Assembly (NCBI GenBank): GCA_029339505.1
Contig: JAQISU010000108.1
Span: 17,572,001-17,636,000, forward strand
Length of the DNA: 64,000 bases
Source: Unio delphinus
Lineage: Eukaryota; Mollusca; Bivalvia; Unionida; Unionidae
Direction of reading: 5' to 3'
Each line of letters opens with the position of its first letter. The first letter of the stretch is position 1. This document shows, piece after piece, positions 38,745 through 50,039 of the stretch. The position numbers were made by a program, and so were the translations under genes. A model generated the notes under the pieces. It worked only from the letters and a program-made list of their open reading frames with translations. It was not told the DNA's origin and searched no databases.

Positions 38745-38987
38745 ATGTCCAGAATGACCAGCGCCAGGTTGCCATGGAGATAAAGCAAGCACATTTAGAG
38801 TTGGAGACGTTTCTGAAACAGCTTAAACGTGGAGCTAAGAAGGACTTCATCAAGCACATGGAGAGTACGATTGAACATGTTTACCGATGCTCCAATATGG
38901 GTACAAGTTGTCTTGAGATGGCTGATCATGTACAGTACTTTTATGAGAGGATGCCTTACAGAATTTCCAATGATAAATCGTACAAAG
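38745..38987 (+). CDS. RABGEF1: Rabex-5 / RABGEF1 homologue, exon encoding the helical bundle
   Basis: Internal exon between a TTCTTCAG acceptor and an AAAG/GTAAGC donor. It starts with two bases of a split codon and ends with one. It encodes residues 1-80 of the visible protein: helices such as EIKQAHLELETFLKQLKRG and MADHVQYFYERMPYRI. Rabex-5 has a helical bundle just before its VPS9 domain, including an FYEFLK-like and a DFYHNV-like helix, and this exon fits that place and spacing. The bundle supports the VPS9 fold on early endosomes. The ATG at 38774 is internal, not the start. Upstream exons for the A20 zinc finger and the ubiquitin-binding helix were not found within the 38.7 kb to the left. 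Assignment rests mainly on the downstream VPS9 exons, whose phase fits. Confidence 0.85.
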
Positions 38988-39039
38988 GTAAGCAGACAAG
39001 CTACAATTCCAATCCCTACCTTGACCAATAAGCCCACCC

Positions 39040-39360
39040 AGTTTTATTGATGATATACCCATCACAACCCCAATGTTGTCTAAGCTTACTCAAACCCCAA
39101 CCTAGTCTGGTAATCCACCCCAGCCCCAATTTTGTCTAATAATGCCACCCTAACACAATTAATTTTACTCTTAACTCTAACCCTAACCCAATTAATTTTA
39201 CTCTCAACTCTTAACCCTAAGCCCATCACAATACCATCATTTTCTAAGCTTGCCCCAACCCAGTCTTGTCTGATATGCTCACCCCAGTCCCAGTTTTGTC
39301 TGATAATGCCAACCCAACACAGATTAGTTGAAACCCAAGCTTTGTCTAAGATTTTAAAAA
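39040..39360. repeat. Degenerate C-rich repeats at intron start
   Basis: Loose copies of about 40 bp with CCCCAATTTTGTCTAATAATG and CCACCC, plus CCCTAACCC-like runs. They resemble the first bases of the intron itself (TTGACCAATAAGCCCACCC at 39022-39040). The small frames here are not supported as coding. Confidence 0.6.
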
Positions 39361-40325
39361 ATAGTACTAACAGCTGCTTCGCTTGGATCTCACCATTACG
39401 AGGTTAGTGTTAGGACTGGTCAGCCTGGTGTCAGGATATGTGACTAGGTGAGATATCACGTGACATGTTGCCACAGTGCTAGACATCACTATAAACTGCC
39501 ACACTGCAGATATCATAGTGATATGACTGAAAAATTGTTAAAGCTACGTTGAAAATCCTAATCACTTCACATCTTCAAAAGTTAGATAGATCACAAAATA
39601 ACCTGCCCCATATAGATTTCCCTATGCAGACTAACCGGCCATATCCATCACAATATCTAATTTAAATGGTCAGTTTGTCCATAATTGAGGATTGATTTTA
39701 GCCTACCTGCTTTTTTCATGTTTTGGCGGATGGTTATTAAGACCGTATTCAAGACTCTGGTTGTTCCTAAGGAAATGATATTGTGTCTTGGGTCAATTAG
39801 TATATATAGGATTTGGGTAAACAAAGTTTGTATTCCCTCTTCATATATGTCTTTGGGAATCTATGATCAGACTTGTATCTTTTGTGTTCAGATATAATTT
39901 GAGAGGAATCGTTTATTTAAATTATTCATCAGAATTACAAAGTGCTCATTGGTGTATTGATCTAAATGCTAGTTTTGAATTATCATGAATTCATTCAAGA
40001 CTTGCTCTATTATGTCTTTGTGGTATTTCAAGACTTAGCACATAATCCCATTTAGGACAATTTGTACATCAGTACATTCCAGATTACTGGTACAACATCA
40101 CATTCAGGATTATTGTTATTCATTCAGAAGATTCTTTACTTTTGGTGTTGTGATAGAACATTTAGGATTATTTGGGATATAATTCATACTGCTGAATGGA
40201 ATGAGTAATTCTGTAGTAAACATCTTGATATACCTCTGTACCAATGTCACAATAATTTTCCACAAATGAAATATACATAGCATGTAAAAATGGATAAAGG
40301 CAATGCCATGCAAAACAAATAACAC
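39361..40325 (+). other. Intron, unique DNA
   Basis: No exon or repeat seen; short frames (39685-39897) have no domain. Confidence 0.55.
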
Positions 40326-42050
40326 CAGTTATGCATAGTTTGCTGTAGTCAGACTACCAGAACAAACAAGAGTGTATCCAGTCATGCATAGTTTGCTGTA
40401 GTCAGACTACCAGAATATACAAGAGTGTATCCAGTCATGCATAGTTTGCTGTAATCAGACTACCAGAACATACAAGAGTGTATCCAGTTGTGCATAGTTT
40501 GCTGTAGTCAGACTACCAGAATATACAAGAGTTTCAAGAGTGTATCCAGTCATGCTTAGTTTGCTGTAGTCAGACTACCAGAACATACAAGAGTGTATCC
40601 AGTCATGCATAGTTTGCTGTAGTCAGACTAACAGAACATACAAGAGTGCATCCAGTCATGCATAGTTTGCTGTAGTCAGACTACCAGAACATACAAGAGT
40701 GTATCCAGTCATACTTAGTTTGCTGTAGTCAGACTACCAGAACATGCAAGAGTGTATCAAGTCATGCTTAGTTTGCTGTAGTCAGACTACCAGAACATAC
40801 AAGAGTGTATCCAGTCATGCATAGTTTGCTGTAGTAAGACTACCAGAATATACAGGAGTTACAAGAGTTAATCCAGTCATGCTTAGTTTGCTGTAGTCAG
40901 ACCACCAGAACATACAAGAGTGTATCCAGTCATGCATAGTTTGCTGTAGTCAGACTACCAGAACATACAAGAGTGTATCCAGTCATGCATAGTTTGCTGT
41001 AGTCAGACTAACAGAACATACAAGAGTGTATCCAGTCGTGCATAGTTTGCTGTAGTAAGACTACCAGAATATACAGGAGTTACAAGAGTTAAACCAGTCA
41101 TGCTTAGTTTGCTGTAGTCAGACCACCAGAACATACAAGAGTGTATCCAGTCATGCATAGTTTGCTGTAGTCAGACTACCAGAACATACAAGAGTGTATC
41201 CAGTCATGCATAGTTTGCTGTAGTCAGACTAACAGAACATACAAGAGTGCATCCAGTCATGCATAGTTTGCTGTAGTCAGACTACCAGAACATACAAGAG
41301 TGTATCCAGTCATACTTAGTTTGCTGTAGTCAGACTACCAGAACATGCAAGAGTGTATCAAGTCATGCTTAGTTTGCTGTAGTCAGACTACCAGAACATA
41401 CAAGAGTGTATCCAGTCGTGCATAGTTTCATGTAGTAAGACTACCAGAATATACAAGAGTTACAAGAGTTAATCCAGTCATGCTTAGTTTGCTGTAGTCA
41501 GACCACCAGAACATACAAGAGTGTATCCAGTCATGCATAGTTTGCTGTAGTCAGACTACCAGAACATACAAGAGTGTATCCAGTCATGCTTAGTTTGCTG
41601 TAGTCAGACCACCAGAACATACAAGTTACAAGAGTGTATCCAGTCATGCTTAGTTTGCTGTAGTTAGACTACCAGAACATACAAGAGTGTATCCAGTCAT
41701 GCATAGTTTGCTGTAGTCAGACTACCAGAACATACAAGAGTGTATCCAGTCATGCATAGTTTGCTGTAGTCAGACTACCAGAACATGCAAGAGTGTATCA
41801 AGTCATGCTTAGTTTGCTGTAGTCAGACTACCAGAACAAACAAGAGTGTATCCAATCATGCTTAGTTTGCTGTAGTCAGACTACCAGAACATACAAGAGT
41901 GTATCAAGTCATGCTTAGTTTGCTGTAGTCAGACTACCAGAACATACAAGAGTGTATCCAGTCATACTTAGTTTGCTGTAGTCAGACTACCAGAACATAC
42001 AAGAGTGTATCCAGTCATGCATAGTTTGATGTATTCAGACTTTACCAGAA
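40326..42050. repeat. 53-bp minisatellite, subtype 1 (intronic)
   Basis: About 32 units built on AGTCATGCATAGTTTGCTGT, AGTCAGACTACCAGAAC and ATACAAGAGTGTATCC. Blocks of variants recur, including short inserts such as GAGTTACAAGAGTTAATCC. Confidence 0.96.
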
Positions 42051-42853
42051 CATGCAAAAGTGTATCAATTCACTTATAATCAGCTGTGTTCAAACTTTAC
42101 TAAAACATTGCTAGAGTGTACGCAGTCATACATTGTTTGCTGTGTTCAAACTTTTACTAGAACATGCAAGAGTATATAGTCATGCTTAGTTTTCTGTATT
42201 CAGACTTTACCAGAACATGCAAGAATGTACAGTCATACATAGTTTTCTGTATTCAGACTTTACCAGAACATGCAAGAATGTAGTCATACATAGTTTTCTG
42301 TATTCAGACTTTACCAGAACATGCAAGAATGTACAGTCATACATAGTTTTCTGTATTCAGACTTTACCAGAACATGCAAGAATGTACAGTCATACATAGT
42401 TTTCTGTATTCAGACTTTACCAGAACATGCAAGAATGTACAGTCATACATAGTTTTCTGTATTCAGACTTTACCAGAACATGCAAGAATGTACAGTCATA
42501 CATAGTTTTCTGTATTCAGACTTTACCAGAACATGCAAGAATGTACAGTCATACATAGTTTTCTGTGTTCAGACTTTACCATAACATGCAAGAATGTACA
42601 GTCATACATAGTTTTCTGTGTTCAGACTTTACCAGAACATGCAAGAATGTACAGTCATACATAGTTTTCTGTGTTCAGACTTTACCAGAACATGCAAGAA
42701 TGTACAGTCATACATAGTTTTCTGTGTTCAAACTTTACCATAACATGCAAGAATGTACAGTCATACATAGTTTTCTGTGTTCAGACTTTACCAGAACATG
42801 CAAGAATGTACAGTCATACATAGTTTTCTGTATTCAGACTTTACCATAACATG
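42051..42853. repeat. 53-bp minisatellite, subtype 2 (intronic)
   Basis: About 15 units built on AGTCATACATAGTTTTCTGT, ATTCAGACTTTACCAGAAC and ATGCAAGAATGTAC. Same unit length and order of phrases as subtype 1, so the two are one family that diverged before each was homogenised. Confidence 0.96.
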
Positions 42854-43119
42854 TGAATAATATGCCTTAATTCAAATTCTCAGAATTAAAATATGGGGAA
42901 AATTATTGCTGAATTGACCTATAGGCCAAAAGTAAATTGGATAATTACATAATTAGACTGACTTATATTTATCCACTCTTTTTTTTTTTACCATGATGCA
43001 TGTGGTATTTGGTGAGTTCTGCAAGAGCAGATATGTAAAACCCTGATGCACATAAGTGCTGAACTGGGTGTCTGTATTTATGCACAGTGCAGTTGTGCTG
43101 ATTTAGGTGTGACCCTGTT
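42854..43119 (+). other. Intron, mostly unique with decayed 38-bp units
   Basis: Unique AT-rich DNA; from about 43020 there are badly decayed relatives of the next array (ACCCTGATGCACATAAGTGC, GTGACCCTGTTGCACAGGAG). Confidence 0.5.
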
Positions 43120-43736
43120 GCACAGGAGCAGATGTATTGAATTCAGTGAGACTGTTAAATAGAGCAGATATGCTGGATTCAGTGAGACCTTATTGTACAG
43201 AGCAGATGTGCTGAATTCAGTGAGACCCTACTGTACAGAGTAGATGTGTTGAATTCAGTGAGACCCTACTGTACAGATCAGATGTGCTGAATTCAGTGAG
43301 ACCCTATTGTACAGAGCAGATGTGCTGAATTCAGTGAGACCCTATTGTACAGAGCAGATGTGCTGAATTCATTGAGACCCTATTGTCAGAGCAGATGTGC
43401 TGAATTCAGTGAGACCCTATTGTCAGAGCAGATGTGCTGAATTCAGTGAGACCCTACTGTACAGAGCAGATGTGCTGAATTCAGTGAGGCCCTATTGTCA
43501 GAGCAGATGTGCTGAATTCAGTGAGACCCTGTTGTAAAGAGCAGGATGTGCTGAATTCAGTTAGACTCTGATACACAGAGCATATGTTCTGAATTCAGTG
43601 AGACCCTACTGTACAGAGCAGATGTGCTGAATTCAGTGAGACCCTATTGTAGAGAGCAGATGTGCTGAATTCATTGAGACCCTATTGTACAGAGCAGATG
43701 TGCTGAATTCAGTGAGACCCTGATGCACTGTACTAC
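43120..43736. repeat. 38-bp minisatellite resembling the start of the next exon
   Basis: About 16 units built on CTGAATTCAGTGAGACCCTA followed by TTGTACAGAGCAGATGTG. One full unit aligns without gaps to bases 43792-43829 of the following exon (27 of 38 identical by my count). The last unit, GTGAGACCCTGATGCACTG, is even closer to the exon's GTGAGATTCTGATGGACAG. The array stops 46 bp before the exon. Confidence 0.95.
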
Positions 43737-43782
43737 ATATTCAATGAACTTAAAATTATTTTTCTCACTTGTTTTGTTACAG

Positions 43783-44010
43783 GAGTGAGTCCTGAGCTGA
43801 GTGAGATTCTGATGGACAGAGCAGAAAGGTACATGCTGGTGAAAATGTACAGCCACATATTCTGTCCTCCCACTACTGATGATAGGCAGAAAGACCTGAC
43901 TCTCTGGAAAAAAATTCAGAATCTACATTGGATAGCACCTAGGCATTTGGATGTGCCGATAAATGACCAGGATCCACAGGTCTGCAGCTTGTTTGATCAA
44001 GCAATAGCAG
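43783..44010 (+). CDS. RABGEF1: Rabex-5 / RABGEF1 homologue, first VPS9 exon
   Basis: Acceptor GTTTTGTTACAG, donor AGCAG/GTAACT. The split codon g/ga restores Gly at the 5' junction. It encodes residues 81-156: SPELSEILMDRAERYMLVKM, then YSHIFCPPTTDDRQKDLTLW, then IQNLHWIAPRHLDVPIND. This is the N-terminal half of the VPS9 domain, with the YxxxFCPxTTDDxxKDL and L-x-W-(V/I)-x-P signatures of Rabex-5. The VPS9 domain binds Rab5, Rab21 or Rab22 and stimulates GDP release on early endosomes. Tandem arrays resembling the start, and the end plus donor, of this very exon fill the introns on either side. The minus-strand frame 43671-43856 is a shadow. Confidence 0.95.
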
Positions 44011-44049
44011 GTAACTGTCCATTTGATAGGTAAATTTCTGAATTTTTAT

Positions 44050-46285
44050 TTAACCACAGGTAACAATCCATCTGATCCATAAAATTTAGATTTTTCATTC
44101 AATTGCAGGTATTAATCTTAGTTTTTAAGAAAAACTGGTTGATCAGGCAATCACAAGTAAAAATGATATTCCATTTGATAAGGAAGACTGATTGATCAGT
44201 CAGTGACATGTATGAATCCATTATTGGGAAGACTGGTTGATCAGTCAGTGATAGGTATGAAGCCATTACACAGGGAAGACTGTTGGATCAGTCAGTGACA
44301 TGTATGAATCCATTACATTGGGAAGACTGGTTGATCAGTCAGTGATAAGTATGAATTTGATAGGGCAGACTGGTTGATCAGTCAGTGATTAGTATGAATC
44401 CATTACATAGGGAAGACTGGTTGATCAGTCAGTGACAGGTATGACTCCATTATATAGGGAAGACTGGTTGATCAGTCAGTGACAAGTATAAATCCATTAC
44501 ATAGGCAAGACTGGTTGATCAGTCACTGATTAGTATGAATCCATTACATAGGGAAGACTGTTGGATCAGTCAGTGACAGGTATGACTCCATTACATAGGG
44601 AAGACTGGTTGATCAGTCAGTGATAGGTATGAAGCCATTACATAGGGAAAACTGTTGGATCAGTCAGTGATAAGTATGAATCCATTACATAGGGAAGACT
44701 GGTTGATCAATCAGTGCTAAGTATAAATCCATTACATAGGGAAAACTGTTGGATCAGTCAGTGATAAGTATGAATCCATTACATAGGGAAGACTGGTTGA
44801 TCAATCAGTGCTAAGTATAAATCCATTACATAGGGAAGACTGTTGGATCAGTCACTGATATGTATGAATCCATTACATAGGGAAGACTGTTGGATCAGTC
44901 AGTGATAAGTATGAATCCATTACATAGGGAAGACTTGTTGATCAGTCAGTGATAAGTATGAATCCATTACACAGGGAAAACTGTTGGATCAGTCAGTGTG
45001 ATAAGTATGAATCCATTACATAGGGAAGACTGGTTGGTCAGTCAGTGATAAGTATAAATCCTTTACATAGGGAAGACTGTTGGATCGGTCAGTAATAAGT
45101 ATGAACCCATTACATAGGCAAGACTGGTTGATCAGTCAGTGATAGGTATGAAGCCATTACATAGGGAAGACTGGTTGATCAATCAGTGATAAGTATGAAT
45201 CCATTACATAGGGAAGACTGTTGGATCAGTCACTGATATGTATGAATCCATTACATAGGGAAGACTGGTTGATGAGTCAGTGATAAGTATAAATCCATTA
45301 CATAGGGAAGACTGGTTGATGAGTCAGTGATAAGTATAAATCCATTACATAGGGAAGACTGTTGGATCAGTCAGTGATAAGTATAAATCCATTACATAGG
45401 GAAAGACTGTTGGATCAGTCAGTGATAAGTATAAATCCATTCTTATGGAAGACTGTTGGATATGTCAGCTTCTAGAATGAAATTTTCCAGTAGGTAATAT
45501 TTCGTTTTAGAAAATGTTAATTGTGGCTCAAGGTCCAGTAGATGACTGCATAATCTTTTTGCATGAAAAACGAATCATTTGTGCTTTATGACCTGTACAG
45601 AATCAGTTGTATTATTGTTGTGTTCAGTGTTTCATTTGAGCTGGTATTGATACGTATGAATCCATTACATAGGGAAGACTGGTTGATCAGTCAGTGATAA
45701 GTATGAATCCATTACATAGGGAAGACAAGTTAATCAGTCAGTGATAAGTATGAATCCATTACATAGGGAAGAATGTTGGATCAGTCAGTAATAAGTATGA
45801 ATCCATTACATAGGGAAGACTATTTGATCAGTCAGTGACATGTATGAATCCATTACATAGGGAAAACTGGTTGATCAGTCAGTGATAAGTATGAATCCAT
45901 TACATAGGGAAGACTGTTGGATCAGTCACTGATAAGTATAAATCCATTTGATAGGGAAGACTGGTTGATCAGTCAGTGATTAGTATGAAACCATTACATA
46001 GGCAATACTAGTTGATCAGTCAGTGATAAGTATGAATCCATTACATAGGGAAGAATGTTGGATCAGTCAGTGACATGTATGAATCCATTACATAGGCATG
46101 ACTGGTTGATCAGTCAGTGATAAGTATGAATCCATTACATAGGGAAGACTGTTGGATCAGTCAGTGACATGTATGAATCCATTACATAGGGAAGACTGTT
46201 GGATCAGTCAGTGACATGTATGAATCCATTACATAGGGAAGACTGTTGGATCAGTCAGTGATAGGTATGAATCCATTGCATTGTG
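44050..46285. repeat. 47-bp minisatellite resembling the exon end and splice donor
   Basis: About 45 units built on GACTGGTTGATCAGTCAGTG, ATAAGTATGAATCCATTA and CATAGGGAA. One unit aligns without gaps over its whole 47 bp to 43990-44036, the last coding bases of the exon, its donor and the start of the intron (about 31 of 47 identical by my count). Intermediate copies lie nearest the exon: CCACAGGTAACAATCCATC at 44054, TTGCAGGTATTAATC at 44103, and GTTGATCAGGCAATCACAAG at 44138. A unique block at about 45450-45645 interrupts the array. Confidence 0.95.
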
Positions 46286-46960
46286 CTTTAAGATCTGTAC
46301 AGAATCAGTATTATTGTTGTTTCCAGTATTTCATTTGAGCTGGAATTTATTTAAATTATTTTCTACAAGTGATTCTCTGGAAATATAAAGTGCTCAAAAA
46401 TAACTTGAAATAGAAACTTGGATTTACAGTGCAATCTCAAATAAGGATATATTCTTGGATTTATTTTTGTGATTCAAGAAAAGAATGTTGGCACATCACC
46501 ACAACATAAGCCACCATATGCATATCAACACTTCCAGCATAAGATTTGTTTTGGAATATTACTTTAAGTTAGAACTTGTGCTATAAATTTGCTGATTATT
46601 TGGGATATAATTCTAAATAATGTTTGCTCCTTTTCTTTAAATTTTCACTTTTGTATTCAAGGAAAATATATTATTTGTTGAATTATTTTAGAAATTGTGT
46701 TCTTTCTGTGTTCTGTTGTTTTAAAACCATCAGGTTGTAATACATACATTCATATCTGTGATAGTTCCTACCTTTTGTAATTTTGCATCTCTCTGTGTGT
46801 CCCTTTGTAAATATGTATGTCAGAGAATGTTTTTCATTTAATTTTATTGATGAACCCATTTTGATACAGAGGAGGTCTTTGGTTAATTGTAAATATTTTG
46901 AATACTGTACATTGTATTGCAAGTTGAGACTGAGAATCATATCAGAGCCCTTGGCTACTA
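46286..46960 (+). other. Intron, unique DNA
   Basis: Begins with a block (46277-46343: GTACAGAATCAGTATTATTG, TTTCATTTGAGCTGG) that is also found inside the preceding array at 45569-45645. No exon seen. Confidence 0.6.
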
Positions 46961-47625
46961 CTACTTCATGGCTATCATGATTTATTGCTTTGTCAATTCA
47001 AGTACTACTTCATGTCTATCATGATCTATTGCTTTGTCAATTCAAGTACTACTTCATGTCTATCATGATCTATTGTTTTGTCAATTCAAGTACTACTTCA
47101 TGTCTATCATGATCTATTGCTTTGTCAATTCAAGTACAACTACATGTCTATCATAATATATTGCTTTTTCAATTCAAGTACTACTTCATTTCTATCATGA
47201 TCTATTGCTTTGTCAAACCAAGTACTACTTCATTTTTATCATGGCTTTGTCAATTCATGTACTACTTCATGTCTATTGTGATCAATTGCTTTGTCAATCC
47301 AAGTACTGCTTCATGTCTATGATTTATTGCTTTGTCAATCCAAGTACTACTAAATGTCAATCATAATCAGTTGCTTTGTCAATCCAAGTACTACCATGTC
47401 TTATAATGATTTATTGCTTTGTCAATTCAAGTACTATTTCATGTCTATCATGATCTATTGCTTTGTCAGTTTAAGTTCTACTTCATTTTTATCATGATCA
47501 ATTACTTTGTCAATTCATGTACTACTTCATGCCTATCATGATCAATTGCTTTGTTAATCCAAGTACTACTTCATTTCTATCATGATCTATCACTTTGTCA
47601 ATTCAAGTACTACTTCATAAAGCGA
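46961..47625. repeat. 44-bp minisatellite (intronic)
   Basis: About 15 units built on TTCAAGTACTACTTCATGTC, TATCATGATCTATTGC and TTTGTCAA. It bears a partial resemblance to 48477-48515 in the next exon. Confidence 0.95.
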
Positions 47626-48303
47626 AATTCATTAACATAACAATGCTACTGACATCTATAGCATATACAGCTAGTCCCAACTCCATAATAATACACAGTC
47701 AAAGAATGACAATATTCATTGTCCATGAAATATCAAAATACACCTAGCTTAGCTTGGTTTCTTACTCTTACAGCCAACAGTTGGAGTGAATAAAATTATT
47801 AAAATCACTTGTAATATGCATATATAACAAAAGTACCAAGATTTCTTTTATATACATATACTGCAATGAATACAAATGCAGAAGGAATATTTTTTATGCA
47901 TATGAAGAAATTAATAACTTACACAAATCATTGCTTCCATGTGCATAGGTTCAGATTCTAGTAGCCGAGTAAGCTCATCTTATATATAATATAATATAAT
48001 GATGTAGGACCAATGTGTTCAATGATGTAGGACCAATGTGTTCTATGATGCAGGAACAATCTGTACAATGAGGAATATCACTAATTTATTTTGTCTGACC
48101 AATGTGTAAGTTAAGGAGAATCAGTGTAATTTGTCTGTGTTAAATGCCCAAAGAATGTCACTGTCTGACCAAAGTCATTAAAGTTGTCTTTTCTTTGATG
48201 TGAATCTAAATATGTTTTGTCTTTGTTTTACTCATCAACCAGTTTTCATATAGTATAAATATTTTCCTTATGTAATTTATAATATTATCTCTCTTTTTAA
48301 CAG
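47626..48303 (+). other. Intron end
   Basis: Unique AT-rich DNA apart from three copies of a 23-bp unit (AATGATGTAGGACCAATGTG) at 47996-48060. Ends in the acceptor CTCTTTTTAACAG. Confidence 0.7.
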
Positions 48304-48560
48304 AAATTATGAAAATAAATTCAGGGAAGGCACCACATGACAAATTAACCATTATTCTACAGTTCCACAAATACATAGTTGAAATGGTTCAGGTTTCAAA
48401 GTCAAGACTGCCAAATGCAGATGACTTGGTGTCTTCGCTGGTCTACGTTATATTGAAGGCAAATCCTCCATACCTCAAGTCCAACATTCAGTACATCATT
48501 CGTTTTGCCAACCCTGCAAGACTCGGGACAGGTGAAACAGCTTATTGCTTCACTAATATG
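48304..48560 (+). CDS. RABGEF1: Rabex-5 / RABGEF1 homologue, catalytic VPS9 exon
   Basis: Acceptor TTTTTAACAG, donor ATATG/GTGAGA. The split codon g/aa gives Glu at the 5' junction, and the exon ends in phase 0. It encodes residues 157-242. The catalytic segment is clear: NADDLVSSLVYVILKANPP, then NIQYIIRFANPARLGTG, then ETAYCFTNM. Asp196 (48420-48422) and Tyr237 (48543-48545) are 41 residues apart, exactly the spacing of the two residues known to be essential in human Rabex-5 (Asp313 and Tyr354), so the exchange activity is expected to be intact. One oddity: the usual Pro of the ADD-x-x-P turn is Ser here. The conserved NPP and NIQYI blocks are intact, with no gaps. Confidence 0.97.
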
Positions 48561-48774
48561 GTGAGAAAAATTAATCTGTTTTACTTGTATTTTTTTATGC
48601 CATATAATTAATAAGGCAGAAACTTATAACATTAGTCTCCATCTGGCTGTTCTTGTAAGGTAATTCCACTTCTGCATCATTCCATAGAATATTTTGAAAG
48701 TTCGAAGATTATGGGGTCAGTATGCACACATTATTCACCACATTTTAAATGTCAAATGGTATTGTCAAAATTCA
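48561..48774 (+). other. Intron start
   Basis: Unique DNA. The bases CTGTTTTACTTGTATTT at 48577-48593 resemble part of the next array (CTGATTGACTTGTATTG). Confidence 0.6.
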
Positions 48775-49700
48775 TTAGGGTTCAATGAATGTCACGCATT
48801 GTCAACATTTATTAGGGTTAACTGATTGACTTGTATTGTTGACAATCATTATGGTTCCATGAATGTCACGCAATGTCAACATTTATTAGGGTTAACTGAT
48901 TGACTTGTATTGTTGACAATCATTAGGGTTCAATGAATGTCACACATTGTCAACATTTATAAGGGTTAACTGATTGACTTGTATTGTTGATCATCATTAG
49001 GGTTCAATGAATGTCACACATTGTCAACATTTATTAGGGTTAACTGATTGACTTGTATTGTTGATAATCATTAGGGTTCAATTCAATGAATGTCACACAT
49101 TGTCAACATTCATTAGGGTTAACTGATTGACTTGTTCACAATCGTTAGGGTTCAATGAATGTCATGCATTGTTAACATTTATTAGGGTTAACTGATTGAC
49201 TTGTATTGTTGATAATCATTAGGTTTCAATGAATGGCATGCATTGTCAACATTTATTAGGGTTAACTGATTGACTTGTATTGTTCACAATCATTAGGGTT
49301 CAATGAATGTCATGCATTGTTAACATTTATTAGGGTTAACTGATTGACTTGTATTGTTGATAATCATTAGGGTTCAATGAATGTCATGCATTGTCAACAT
49401 TCATTAGGGTTAACTGATTGACTTGTTCACAATCATTAGGGTTCAATGAATGTCATGCATTGTCAACATTCATTAGGGTTAACTGATTGACTTGTTCACA
49501 ATCGTTAGGGTTCAATGAATGTCATGCATTGTTAACATTTATTAGGGTTAACTGATTGACTTGTATTGTTGATAATCATTAGGTTTCAATGAATGGCATG
49601 CATTGTCAACATTTATTAGGGTTAACTGATTGACTTGTATTGTTCACAATCATTAGGGTTCAGTGAATGCCATGCATTGTTGCTATTCATTAGGGTTACA
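48775..49700. repeat. ~73-bp minisatellite (intronic)
   Basis: About 13 units built on GGTTCAATGAATGTCATGCA, TTGTCAACATTTATTAGG and GTTAACTGATTGACTTGTATTG, with a last part GTTGATAATCATTA that is shortened to TTCACAATCATTA in some units. Confidence 0.95.
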
Positions 49701-50039
49701 TAATAATGAAAATTTTATTCTAGAATAGGTTTTTGTTTTAGTCAAGGCTGACCAGCATAGATTTGTTTTATCCCTCTTCCTCTTCCCCCCTCCAGCCCAA
49801 CCTGTAATATAGGTGGTGGTGGTGGAATGATATGGGGTCTATATGTCTGTCCATTTTCTGGAGCTCCATTTTAAAGCTGTTCATGTGCTTCAATATAACT
49901 TGGTACATATGGCAGTGTATGTACCCATGAGGTCCCATTTCATATTTAGAATTTTTTTTGTATTCAGTATTTTTAGTTTTACCATAACAACAGCATAAAT
50001 ACCCTAAAATTGACAGTACAAGACTGATATTTGCATGAA

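Noticed and set aside
39170..39230. CCCTAACCC runs as an interstitial telomere
   Set aside because: Only two or three imperfect copies, inside a degenerate C-rich repeat.
43671..43856. Minus-strand open frame over the Rabex-5 exon
   Set aside because: It is the antisense shadow of the exon and the 38-bp array.
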